In this document: piece after piece, positions 38,615-45,391 of the stretch | Layout of the letters: every line of letters begins with the position of its first letter | Numbering within the stretch: position 1 is the first letter of the stretch | Assembly: GCF_946482605.1 (NCBI RefSeq) | Contig: NZ_CAMLSE010000030.1 | Location: forward strand, 31,924 to 95,923 | DNA length: 64,000 nt | Direction of reading: 5' to 3' | Source: an uncultured Dyadobacter sp. | Lineage (GTDB): Bacteria > Bacteroidota > Bacteroidia > Cytophagales > Spirosomataceae | Made by a program: the position numbers and the translations under genes | Notes under the pieces: generated by a model | The model's database searches: none | What the model was told of the DNA's origin: nothing | What the model saw: the letters and a program-made list of their open reading frames with translations, nothing else

Positions 38615-38639
38615 GGCAATGATATATCAATTTACACTA
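38615..38639 (+). repeat. Left terminal inverted repeat (25 bp)
   Basis: Begins GGCAATGATATATCAATT and continues TACACTA; it is the exact reverse complement of 42132-42156. The 14-mer AATTTACACTAAAC at its inner edge (38629-38642) recurs inside the element at 41538-41551. Confidence 0.95.
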
Positions 38640-38647
38640 AACTTCTA

Positions 38648-38681
38648 ATAAAAAAAGGCTAGTCACAATAGACTAGCCTTT
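38648..38681 (-). terminator. Intrinsic terminator for minus-strand cargo
   Basis: AAAGGCTAGTC (38654-38664) and GACTAGCCTTT (38671-38681) form a perfect 11-bp stem with loop ACAATA. On the minus strand the stem is followed by a run of T (A-run at 38648-38656 on plus). It ends transcription of the DUF2158-like gene just before the left end of the transposon. Confidence 0.8.
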
Positions 38682-38702
38682 GACTTTTAAGGTGTTATGC
38701 GA

Positions 38703-38894
38703 CTACCAAACTTCCCATTTTATTTTCATGGGAACCCATGGAGTCAATTCACTAATCAAAAATTCTTTCTGAATCTTCTCATTACCATTCAGCAACTCAC
38801 AAGTTACTCGGTCGCCATTCACCTTTCTCACTACCATCATCGGGCCACCTTTGGCCTCTCTCACTTTGTCTTGCACTTGCATCCCCTCGTCCAT
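38703..38894 (-). CDS. DUF2158/YodC-like small protein
   Basis: A 63-residue protein. VREAKGGPMMVVRKVNGDRV and the following CELLNGNEKIQKEFLISEL match the pattern of the DUF2158 (YodC) family: a hydrophobic beta-rich fold with GGPxMxV and a phenylalanine-containing FxxxxL end. The family function is unknown. It is the outermost cargo gene on the left, reading outward into an intrinsic terminator. Start ATG at 38894 is the only reasonable one. Confidence 0.7.
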   Translation of the reverse strand: MDEGMQVQDKVREAKGGPMMVVRKVNGDRVTCELLNGNEKIQKEFLISELTPWVPMKIKWEVW

Positions 38895-38988
38895 TTTTCG
38901 TGAATAATTTCAACGATACAACAATTACAGACGAAATCCAAACAAAAACTCAAATTTCTCCATATTTATAGGTAAACGAACACTAAAT

Positions 38989-39192
38989 ATGGATACGGAA
39001 GGTAAAATTTGCTGGTTTGAATGGATGGATGCAACGGATGCATTCGTCGTCATGCATGAGCAGTGGAGACTAATTGTTGACCAGCTACTGGCAATGAAAC
39101 TGGATGGCCGATTGTCAGAAGAGATGTTTTGTGAGATAACAAAATATGAAAGAAACTATCTTATTCTGAGATTTCCACAACTTCATCCTTAA
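38989..39192 (+). CDS. Small hypothetical cargo protein (67 aa)
   Basis: Reads MDTEGKICWFEWMDATDAFV and ends LILRFPQLHP. No family recognised. It is mostly helical in appearance, with many tryptophans and methionines and no membrane segment. The 3' end overlaps the convergent 109-residue gene by 32 bases. It diverges from the DUF2158-like gene, with about 95 AT-rich bases between them. Supported by its clean frame and start, but its size leaves doubt. Confidence 0.45.
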   Translation: MDTEGKICWFEWMDATDAFVVMHEQWRLIVDQLLAMKLDGRLSEEMFCEITKYERNYLILRFPQLHP

Positions 39193-39490
39193 CATCTTCA
39201 ATTAGCTCAATTACTGTACTTTTGACCAAGTTCTTAGTGGTTGGGTCAAGCTCTCCTAATGTAAAATTAGTGTGCTTATCCGCTGCTGCCTTAAATGTGC
39301 CTTCCACTAGAGGAAATTCAGCATTGATTATCCACGTTTCTTCCTCCAGTGAGATTGCAATAGGATTCTTTTCGTAATAGAACGTTGCTAAACGTGCTCT
39401 TCCGTCGGCCAGCAACTGATCTAGTTTTTCGGGGAATTTACCAAGTTCTTTAAGAGATTGGTCAGTCAAAACGAAATTTAGAACCGTCAT
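39161..39490 (-). CDS. Hypothetical 109-aa protein, coupled to XRE regulator
   Basis: Begins MTVLNFVLTDQSLKELGKFP and ends in an acidic tail (VIELIEDVKDEVVEISE). No family recognised. ATG at 39490 overlaps the stop of the upstream XRE gene in ATGA, so the two are translationally coupled. A DNA-binding XRE protein followed by a small coupled partner is the layout of many toxin-antitoxin or regulator-partner pairs, but nothing in this sequence shows toxin chemistry. The 3' end overlaps the convergent 67-residue gene. Confidence 0.65.
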   Translation of the reverse strand: MTVLNFVLTDQSLKELGKFPEKLDQLLADGRARLATFYYEKNPIAISLEEETWIINAEFPLVEGTFKAAADKHTNFTLGELDPTTKNLVKSTVIELIEDVKDEVVEISE

Positions 39491-39849
39491 TTGCTATTGT
39501 TGGTTTGTTCAATAATTTTCTTCAAAAACAAAATTTCCTCTTTCTGCTGCTGAATGATCTGCTCATATAGCTTCCGTTCCTGATCAGACGTGCCATTATT
39601 AACGACATACCCGTTCCCGGTTTGGTTGTGCATGACGTTGAAGATCATCTTCTCATTGAAGTTGATAATGTCTTCCACGCTGACTTTCAGCACTTCAGCA
39701 ATCTTCATTAGCTTAGGGTAGGATAGCTCTGATTCGTTCCTCTCGATCTTGCCGTATCCGGCCTGAGTCATTTCTAGCTTTTGAGCCATGTACTCCTGCG
39801 TATAGTTCTTAATCTCTCGAATCTTCTTGATTTTTTCTCCTATCTCCAC
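39487..39849 (-). CDS. XRE-family HTH regulator with C-terminal coiled coil
   Basis: About 120 residues. The N-terminal Cro/C1-type HTH is clear: EIGEKIKKIREIKNYTQEYM, then AQKLEMTQAGYGKIERNESE and KLMKIAEVLKVSVEDIINF. The C-terminus (ERKLYEQIIQQQKEEILFLK) is a probable coiled coil for dimerisation. I place the start at the GTG at 39849, giving the normal family N-terminus; a GTG at 39891 would add 14 residues. The stop overlaps the next gene. It probably represses its own operon and perhaps other cargo genes. Confidence 0.85.
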   Translation of the reverse strand: MEIGEKIKKIREIKNYTQEYMAQKLEMTQAGYGKIERNESELSYPKLMKIAEVLKVSVEDIINFNEKMIFNVMHNQTGNGYVVNNGTSDQERKLYEQIIQQQKEEILFLKKIIEQTNNSK

Positions 39850-39971
39850 ATTGAAAGAAATTTTTCCTGTAAGTTCTAAATAAATCCTCACAGTTCTAGT
39901 AGCTCACAGTTATTTCAAACCACCGTACATAGCTTTGAAGCCAGTTTAAACCCCTCGTTAAAGTGTTCTAA

Positions 39972-40445
39972 ATGGCTGGAAAAGAGAAGTATATAGTGTT
40001 GATTGTAATCGTTTTAGCCCTTTCAATTGGCTGGTTTTCGGAACATAAGGTTGGTAGTTTTGCCGCCGAACCTCGACAACGTGACACGCCCGACACGTTA
40101 TATGTGCTGTGGGAACCGGGAAAATCCCATATCTATAAATGGGACAAGCTTGGGGAGTATCTGTATAAAGAGCCGTGGAACCCCAAAGGGTTTGTTGTGT
40201 TCTATTCAATGTACGGCCATGATAGTCATGGATACAGCACATCCGAGGATACTTTTGAAGGGCATTACAAGGTATCGAAGAGGTTTCAAACGGAGGCAAA
40301 GAGTTTTGTCAGTGCAGACTTCTATCGCTGGAAAACTTGGACAAGCGAAGAACCGGGAACGTTTGGTACGTTCATAAAATGCGTTGAGAATCACAATTTT
40401 AATCAAAACAAGACGTGTGACTGTTCATTTCTTTTGCCCGACTAG
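39972..40445 (+). CDS. Hypothetical membrane-anchored cargo protein (157 aa)
   Basis: Starts MAGKEKYIVLIVIVLALSIG, a single N-terminal transmembrane or signal-anchor helix, followed by a soluble domain rich in aromatics (PDTLYVLWEPGKSHIYKWDK, KGFVVFYSMYGHDSHGYSTS) with two cysteines near the end (KTCDC). No family recognised. It diverges from the XRE gene. Its TAG stop shares the CTAG tetramer with the stop of the convergent 49-residue gene, so the two genes meet with a 4-base overlap. Confidence 0.6.
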   Translation: MAGKEKYIVLIVIVLALSIGWFSEHKVGSFAAEPRQRDTPDTLYVLWEPGKSHIYKWDKLGEYLYKEPWNPKGFVVFYSMYGHDSHGYSTSEDTFEGHYKVSKRFQTEAKSFVSADFYRWKTWTSEEPGTFGTFIKCVENHNFNQNKTCDCSFLLPD

Positions 40446-40591
40446 TCTCCTTTCTTAGGTGGCTTGACCTTCATCAGGGCAAACAGATGATTATCAAAGT
40501 CTGACTTTGATAATTCGCTATGCTCCGCTAGATCAGCTTTGCTTACTTTACGCTTTTTCGTCAACAACTTAAATTTATCAAGAGATTTCAT
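40442..40591 (-). CDS. Small basic protein coupled to transposase (49 aa)
   Basis: Its ATG at 40591 overlaps the transposase stop in ATGA, so it should be translated from the same message. It starts MKSLDKFKLLTKKRKVSKAD and ends KVKPPKKGD, with many lysines at both ends and a short acidic centre. No family recognised. A transposition accessory or regulatory protein is inferred only from coupling and charge. Confidence 0.65.
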   Translation of the reverse strand: MKSLDKFKLLTKKRKVSKADLAEHSELSKSDFDNHLFALMKVKPPKKGD

Positions 40592-41502
40592 GATATCAGT
40601 TTCTTATAGGTCAAACGACCCGTCATATTCTCCAAAGCTACATTAAAACGCTGTGAAGTGGTGTAGTTCCTAGTATTAAATCTGTAAGAGAATTCGTCCA
40701 CGTAGGATTGAAGATGCTCTACGCTTACCCAATGGTAGATACCTTCAAGACCTCGTTTCAGGTGACTCCAGAAGTTCTCGACTCCGTTCGTATGAGCCAT
40801 ACCATTGACAAACTGTTTGGCTCCGTGGTTGACCCTTTCATGATTGAATTTCTGGTTCAGCTTATTATAAGCCTGCCATTCATCAGTCATGACGGTAGTG
40901 TTACACTTGATACTGGATTCAATGATAGGCTCGATTGTAGCCTGTTTCGTATCGGATACAACCTTAGCTATCAAAACACCACCTCTCTGACGCATACCTA
41001 GAACCGGCTTTTTGGTTTTAGTACTTCGGCCTTGAGTACCTTGTGTCTTTTTCGATTCGTGTTTGTTCTTTTCCTCTCCACCGATGTAGGTTTCATCGAT
41101 CTCAACCGTATTCTCCAGAGCTTGCTTGAACGCTGGATGATCGAAAGCATATCTCAATCGATGCAGCAGGAACCATGCGGTCTTCTGAGTAACGTCAATA
41201 TCCTTTGCAAGTTGATGCGACGAAATGCCCTTCTTATGGGAAGAAAAGATGTATAATGCCATAAACCACTTAATCAGTGGTATTTTGGTGTCCTCGAAAA
41301 TAGTACCTACTTTGACGTTGAAGTATTTCCCGGTATTCTTGCATTTGTAGCGGTTGCCCGAACACTTGTACACCTTGGAAGTCTCGTCAAACGGAGAAAC
41401 GACAGTTCCGTCCCACCGGAGTTTTTCCAAGTGTTCGATGCAATCCTGTTCAGTAGGAAATGCTTTGACTAAATCAAGTATACTTTTGAAATCACCTATC
41501 AT
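40588..41502 (-). CDS. IS1595-family (ISXO2-like) transposase
   Basis: A 304-residue transposase. The N-terminal zinc-ribbon-like part has YKCSGNRYKCKNTGKYFNVK. A small HTH segment follows (KGISSHQLAKDIDVTQKTAW). The DDE domain has the first Asp in VEIDETYIGGEEKNKHES, the second in TVMTDEWQAYNKL, and the third acidic residue in NGVENFWSHLKRGLEGIYHW. The C-terminus YVDEFSYRFNTRN is the family ending. All key residues are present and the frame is intact, so the enzyme is probably active. Flanked by perfect terminal repeats. Confidence 0.95.
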   Translation of the reverse strand: MIGDFKSILDLVKAFPTEQDCIEHLEKLRWDGTVVSPFDETSKVYKCSGNRYKCKNTGKYFNVKVGTIFEDTKIPLIKWFMALYIFSSHKKGISSHQLAKDIDVTQKTAWFLLHRLRYAFDHPAFKQALENTVEIDETYIGGEEKNKHESKKTQGTQGRSTKTKKPVLGMRQRGGVLIAKVVSDTKQATIEPIIESSIKCNTTVMTDEWQAYNKLNQKFNHERVNHGAKQFVNGMAHTNGVENFWSHLKRGLEGIYHWVSVEHLQSYVDEFSYRFNTRNYTTSQRFNVALENMTGRLTYKKLIS

Positions 41503-41537
41503 AATATCAGAGAGTTACAGATATAAAGATAAGAAGA

Positions 41538-41581
41538 AATTTACACTAAACATAGAAGTTCGAGAAGTATTTTACACTAAA
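41538..41581 (+). repeat. Internal copies of the terminal-repeat motif
   Basis: AATTTACACTAAAC (41538-41551) is identical to the inner edge of the left terminal repeat (38629-38642). TTTACACTAAA recurs at 41571-41581. Both lie between the divergent start codons of the transposase and the HEPN-like gene. They could be transposase binding sites for autoregulation. Confidence 0.6.
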
Positions 41582-41599
41582 ATCAACAAACAAAGGAAC

Positions 41600-42139
41600 A
41601 TGGACACAGAAACCAGATTGGCCGAGCTAAACGCTAAACCTCAACTTACAGATGATGAAATGAAGGAAGTAATACGTCTGAGTCCGCCTAATACAATCAA
41701 ATCGTTACCTAATCTATTGACCCTCGGTGTTAAAGATGTAAATGCATTCGGCGACAATACCGCCGAAGCTAAGAAAATAGCCAAAGACGCATTTGAAAAG
41801 GGCTTTTACATTGAAACAATCTCACTTAGGCTTCAATCGATAGAAATCTGTCTTCGAATGTATGTCGTCGGCAAAAGTAAAAAAGGTAAAATAATTGATT
41901 CTGATAGCGATAAAAGGACATTTGGAAACTATGTCAACGATTGCGAGCAAATGGGCTTTGATAAGTCGTTGGTTCAGGAATTAAAGGATTTCAACAAAAA
42001 CAGGGTCAATGCCATACATAAATTCCTTCTTGGTGAGATCAAATATGCTGACCTGAAGGATGTTTGTATTGCGACGGATGGGCTTGGGAATAGAGTGTTA
42101 ACATATGTAGCTCAGGAGATTGGCACCCCTGTAGTGTAA
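41600..42139 (+). CDS. HEPN-like cargo protein (179 aa)
   Basis: Begins MDTETRLAELNAKPQLTDDE after a good AAAGGA ribosome site. The core is helical: EKGFYIETISLRLQSIEICL then FDKSLVQELKDFNKNRVNAI followed by HKFLLGEIKY. The segment RVNAIH is an R-x4-H motif placed after a long helix, as in HEPN-fold proteins, many of which are RNases in toxin-antitoxin and defence modules. I infer a HEPN-like fold; catalytic activity is unproven. The last codon and stop (GTG TAA) lie inside the right terminal repeat. The frame is open back to 41354, but that would run through the transposase. Confidence 0.65.
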   Translation: MDTETRLAELNAKPQLTDDEMKEVIRLSPPNTIKSLPNLLTLGVKDVNAFGDNTAEAKKIAKDAFEKGFYIETISLRLQSIEICLRMYVVGKSKKGKIIDSDSDKRTFGNYVNDCEQMGFDKSLVQELKDFNKNRVNAIHKFLLGEIKYADLKDVCIATDGLGNRVLTYVAQEIGTPVV

Positions 42140-42156
42140 ATTGATATATCATTGCC
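42132..42156 (-). repeat. Right terminal inverted repeat (25 bp)
   Basis: Exact reverse complement of 38615-38639. Contains the stop codon of the HEPN-like gene at 42137-42139. Confidence 0.95.
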
Positions 42157-42164
42157 TAATTTAA
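42157..42164. repeat. Target-site duplication, right (TAATTTAA)
   Basis: Identical to 38607-38614; marks the outer border of the transposon. Confidence 0.93.
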
Positions 42165-42191
42165 TTATTTGTTATTGTCGATGACACAACA

Positions 42192-42290
42192 GAAAATTGC
42201 TGGTTCCGTAAGTACGGTCGGAAAAAGTCGTCAGCTACCTACACGATCCGCCTCTCGGCGTCGCGTAGGTAGCCCGGCGGCAATTGTTTT
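42192..42290. other. Multi-stem structured region
   Basis: Three nested or adjacent pairings: CCGTA/TACGG (42206-42217), GCTACCTAC (42234-42242) with GTAGGTAGC (42265-42273) enclosing GCC/GGC, and an imperfect outer pairing of GAAAATTGC (42192-42200) with GCAATTGTTTTC (near 42280). Before the insertion it lay directly after the FAD oxidoreductase gene, so it may be that operon's terminator or a repeat-derived structure. Confidence 0.45.
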
Positions 42291-42355
42291 CATAAATCAT
42301 TCAAATTCTTTCTAATTAATTGTACTACCCTAATTCCTTTATGTCTTTTGTACCG

Positions 42356-42754
42356 TCATTGAAGATTCAATTGCCAAGTCACACCAAACTTATCGCCAAC
42401 CCACCCAAATTTCCGGCTGAATCCGTAGTTATCCAATGGCATAAACACCTTCCCATTATCAGCCAAATTACGGAATAGCGTTTCAAGCTCGCTTTCGGTT
42501 CTGCATTCGACGAATAGTGAAATTGCCGGGGAAAAAGTCCATCCATGTTTAATGTAGCTATCGCTGCAAATGAACTGCCTTCCATTCAGTTCGAACCTGG
42601 CAACCAAAATGCTTCCTTCTTTTGCCGGCCCACCAGCTCCATGCCGTTGCAGGTCCAGAATTTTCGAATTGTCAAATAATCCGACGTAAAACTTCATAGC
42701 TTCCTCAGCGTCGTTTTCCTGGAATGTCAGAAATGTTGTGATTTGGTTTTTCAT
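42356..42754 (-). CDS. VOC-family protein (PhnB/glyoxalase-like)
   Basis: A 132-residue vicinal-oxygen-chelate protein of the PhnB type: MKNQITTFLTFQENDAEEAM then KFYVGLFDNSKILDLQRHG, GSILVARFELNGRQFICSDS and the ending DKFGVTWQLNLQ. The family includes small metal-binding enzymes and binding proteins; many PhnB-like members have unknown substrates. The frame is open to 42844, but the ATG at 42754 gives the family N-terminus. It stands alone. Confidence 0.9.
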   Translation of the reverse strand: MKNQITTFLTFQENDAEEAMKFYVGLFDNSKILDLQRHGAGGPAKEGSILVARFELNGRQFICSDSYIKHGWTFSPAISLFVECRTESELETLFRNLADNGKVFMPLDNYGFSRKFGWVGDKFGVTWQLNLQ

Positions 42755-43244
42755 GTCGTTTCTGTCTTTAAGCTGTTGTTTTTGAGATGTTGTTATGAAT
42801 TGCACTGCGCCAAATCTAGTAACGGTTAGCCGAACTTCGATCATACTTTAGTACCAAAATGGAGTTGGTGTCCCTCATACCAAAGTACTGTGTTTCGCCT
42901 TCAAGGCGTCTGGTGTGCTAATCGTACTCATTGTAGAATCAGAAGCCCACAACCTTTACTGAATGAATGCAGTCGGTTGTGCTTGGTATCCATCATAACA
43001 GTCGCAGAGGTCCGGGTTTAGTTAGCAGACGCACTTCTTGGTGAATAAGTAGGAGTTCGGAAAAATGTCCATCGAAGTCTAATCAATTGTGCATCGCCTC
43101 TTTGATACCATATCATCGTGGCCAATGTATCGCGTGTTCTCAGCAGTGATGCGGCAGATGCCGAAAATACCCCGATGGGGGTATTGCCAGGTCGTATAAA
43201 ATGCGATGAGATTTGTATCGTAAACCCTCTTTGAATCAGTATTT
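42755..43244. other. Intergenic region with hairpin at 43166-43185
   Basis: No coding stretch is convincing. AATACCCC (43166-43173) pairs perfectly with GGGGTATT (43178-43185) around GATG. There is no T-tract, so it may be a leader structure for the gene starting at 43245 or a repeat. Confidence 0.4.
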
Positions 43245-45353
43245 ATGAAAGCACTTCTACGTCTTGGTAGCTGCCTTTCCGTTCTATTACTTTCCATTGG
43301 TTTTTGGTCCTGTGAAACGCAAGTGGAACAGAGCCTGGACGAATACTATCCGCTCAGGGGCATAAAGGAGATCGTAATAGATGAACTGCCAAAGACCGAC
43401 TATTTTCTCGGGATGGAAGAGGTTGTTATTCCATTGCAGGCCAAAGCTTACGATGCAAGCGGCAAACAGCTGAAAGTTCCTGAAAATCTGGTGCATTTTA
43501 CAAAGAATGGTGAAATCATCGACGGTGCTGAGCTTAAAATAAAAGTAGAAGGTACCTACTGGATTGTGGCCCATATTGGCAAAATCCAAAGTGATACACT
43601 CAAAATTCGCACTCTTGACCCATCCAAATTATCCCTGCACATTTGGGTTGACCCGGCACAACAGGAGGCTTTTATCGCCGACGGGAAAGCCAAACTCGAT
43701 TTCAAGGTTTCACTCTCTCACAATGGCACAGCGGTACCGCTTTCTTCGGAGTTTGAGCTGTATTGCAATAACGAAGTGGTGACCGCGAAGACATTTGCGA
43801 CTAAAAAAGCGGGCAAATACAAGTTTAAAGCATCGGGTGCGAATCTGAGCAGCAATGAAATTAATATAGAAGCACTGAGTCAGGTCAAAACACTCAGACT
43901 TTCCAGGCAATCTGCTGAGCCATATTTTTTTGGTTTTGACGTTTCCAGCACCAGTTTTTTGCTGGAAGGGCTAGATGCGGCTAATCAGCCGGTTCCGCTC
44001 AGTGAGGATATCAAATTATTCAAAGGAGCTTCTGAGATAGATCAGTCTGCGCAGTTCAAAGCCCGTGACCTGGGCAAGGTTAGTTTTCAGGCCAAAGGGT
44101 ATAAAATTGAAAGCAATGTACTGGCCATAGATGTGATGAGCCCTGTGAAAACGCTGAAACTGGGCTACACACAACACGGCAATACTTTCTGGGCGGATGG
44201 CAATTCTGAAATTTCTTTCTCCCTAAAGGCATTTGATTTCAATGGAAAAGAAATAACCCCCACTGCCGATGTGAAGTTGTACCAGGGCACAGAGGTTGTT
44301 GATTTTACCAGGAGATTCACAACCCGGAGAAGTGGTAATCTGGTTTTTCAAGCAAAAGGTTTCAATTCGGAAAGTGAGGAAATAACGGTGAGGGCAACGG
44401 CCCCGGTGAATTTCAGAACGGTCAGGATCCCGGTGATTTTCCACGAAGTTAACACGACTAAACTGACCCAGGCAAAAATTGACGAAGTACTCGACGGCGT
44501 AACCAAATCATTCAGAAAGCAGTGGAATCCGAAAGGAGGCCCTAAAGATCCTAATGCTGCCGACTTGTTCATTGAAGTATATGCGGCAGAGCGGGATCCG
44601 TCGGGTAATTTGCTGCCGATCAGAGGGCTGAATAGGGTGAGCTCCGGCAAGCAGTCGTTTATGACCAATAATACACAGAGGCTCAATGAAGCAGAACGAG
44701 ACGCGATGAACCATTACTGGCCTTCGGAGCAGTACTTCAATATCTGGGTGTACTCCAATATTAAAGGCGATCTTGCCGGTTACAGCTGGGCTTATTTTCC
44801 CGAAACCACCCTGCCGCTGGAGGGCCTTTTGTTAAGGAAGAAGGGGAACCGAACGCGTCCGGATTTTGCTTACGGTGCATTTATTAATGCGGATCACCTC
44901 GGGCCTGGTGACGGCGTGGAAGTTACCGCTCACGAAATGGGTCATGCGCTGGCACTTGACCATGTTTTTGATGGAAATATGGGGTCCCACTACGGTTGTT
45001 CGAACAGAGATTCGGATTTTTGCGAGGATACAAAGCCCTACGATCGAAAGGCTTACGAAAACAACATACAGGTCGAGCAGTACAGCCGAAAAGGTTGTGA
45101 TGGATCCATATTCACTTCGACAAACATCATGGACTACCACATTGGTTATGAAAACTCGTTTACCGTGGACCAGCGTAGTCGGGTAAGGCACGCTATTGAT
45201 TTCTGTCTTTGGCTCCCAACGCCATTCAACAATTTTCAGAATGGCCGCATCATACAGAATGGCAAAATTGAGAAGCCGGAAGCCTATCAATACCGGACAC
45301 CTATCGCCTGCCATTATTCGGGACTTACAGGCCAAAAAATGAGAGTAAACTAG
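43245..45353 (+). CDS. Zincin-type metalloprotease lipoprotein with Ig-like repeats
   Basis: A 702-residue lipoprotein (signal ending LSIGFWSC). Residues about 35-385 hold four Ig-like beta repeats, each closing with a pattern like GKYKFKASGANLSSNEINI or GNLVFQAKGFNSESEEITV. The C-terminal domain is a metalloprotease: VTAHEMGHALALDHVFDG is HExxHxxxxxH with alanine in place of the usual metzincin glycine. A cysteine-rich loop (YGCSNRDSDFCEDTKPYD, RKGCDG) and NIMDYHIG, a Met-turn-like segment, follow. It resembles M43/pappalysin-type peptidases in order. It probably faces the cell surface; the substrate is unknown. A cluster of unrelated lipoproteins follows. Confidence 0.82.
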   Translation: MKALLRLGSCLSVLLLSIGFWSCETQVEQSLDEYYPLRGIKEIVIDELPKTDYFLGMEEVVIPLQAKAYDASGKQLKVPENLVHFTKNGEIIDGAELKIKVEGTYWIVAHIGKIQSDTLKIRTLDPSKLSLHIWVDPAQQEAFIADGKAKLDFKVSLSHNGTAVPLSSEFELYCNNEVVTAKTFATKKAGKYKFKASGANLSSNEINIEALSQVKTLRLSRQSAEPYFFGFDVSSTSFLLEGLDAANQPVPLSEDIKLFKGASEIDQSAQFKARDLGKVSFQAKGYKIESNVLAIDVMSPVKTLKLGYTQHGNTFWADGNSEISFSLKAFDFNGKEITPTADVKLYQGTEVVDFTRRFTTRRSGNLVFQAKGFNSESEEITVRATAPVNFRTVRIPVIFHEVNTTKLTQAKIDEVLDGVTKSFRKQWNPKGGPKDPNAADLFIEVYAAERDPSGNLLPIRGLNRVSSGKQSFMTNNTQRLNEAERDAMNHYWPSEQYFNIWVYSNIKGDLAGYSWAYFPETTLPLEGLLLRKKGNRTRPDFAYGAFINADHLGPGDGVEVTAHEMGHALALDHVFDGNMGSHYGCSNRDSDFCEDTKPYDRKAYENNIQVEQYSRKGCDGSIFTSTNIMDYHIGYENSFTVDQRSRVRHAIDFCLWLPTPFNNFQNGRIIQNGKIEKPEAYQYRTPIACHYSGLTGQKMRVN

Positions 45354-45391
45354 CCTCTGGCGACAAAAAATACATACTTCCTTTTATTCTC

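Larger units (their letters stand above)
38615..42156. mobile_element. IS1595-family (ISXO2-like) transposon with cargo genes, complete
   Basis: A 3,542-bp element with 25-bp perfect terminal inverted repeats (38615-38639 and 42132-42156, outer ends GGCAATGATATATCAATT) and an 8-bp target duplication on each side. It encodes an ISXO2-like DDE transposase, a coupled 49-residue protein and six further small genes: DUF2158-like, a 67-residue protein, a 109-residue protein, an XRE regulator, a 157-residue membrane-anchored protein and a HEPN-like protein. IS1595 members with passenger genes are known, but I do not recognise this set. Intact ends, duplication and reading frames suggest recent insertion. 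Base composition is more AT-rich than the flanking loci. Confidence 0.93.

Noticed and set aside
41354..41599. Upstream extension of the HEPN-like frame
   Set aside because: It runs antisense through the transposase N-terminus; the ATG at 41600 has a good ribosome site.
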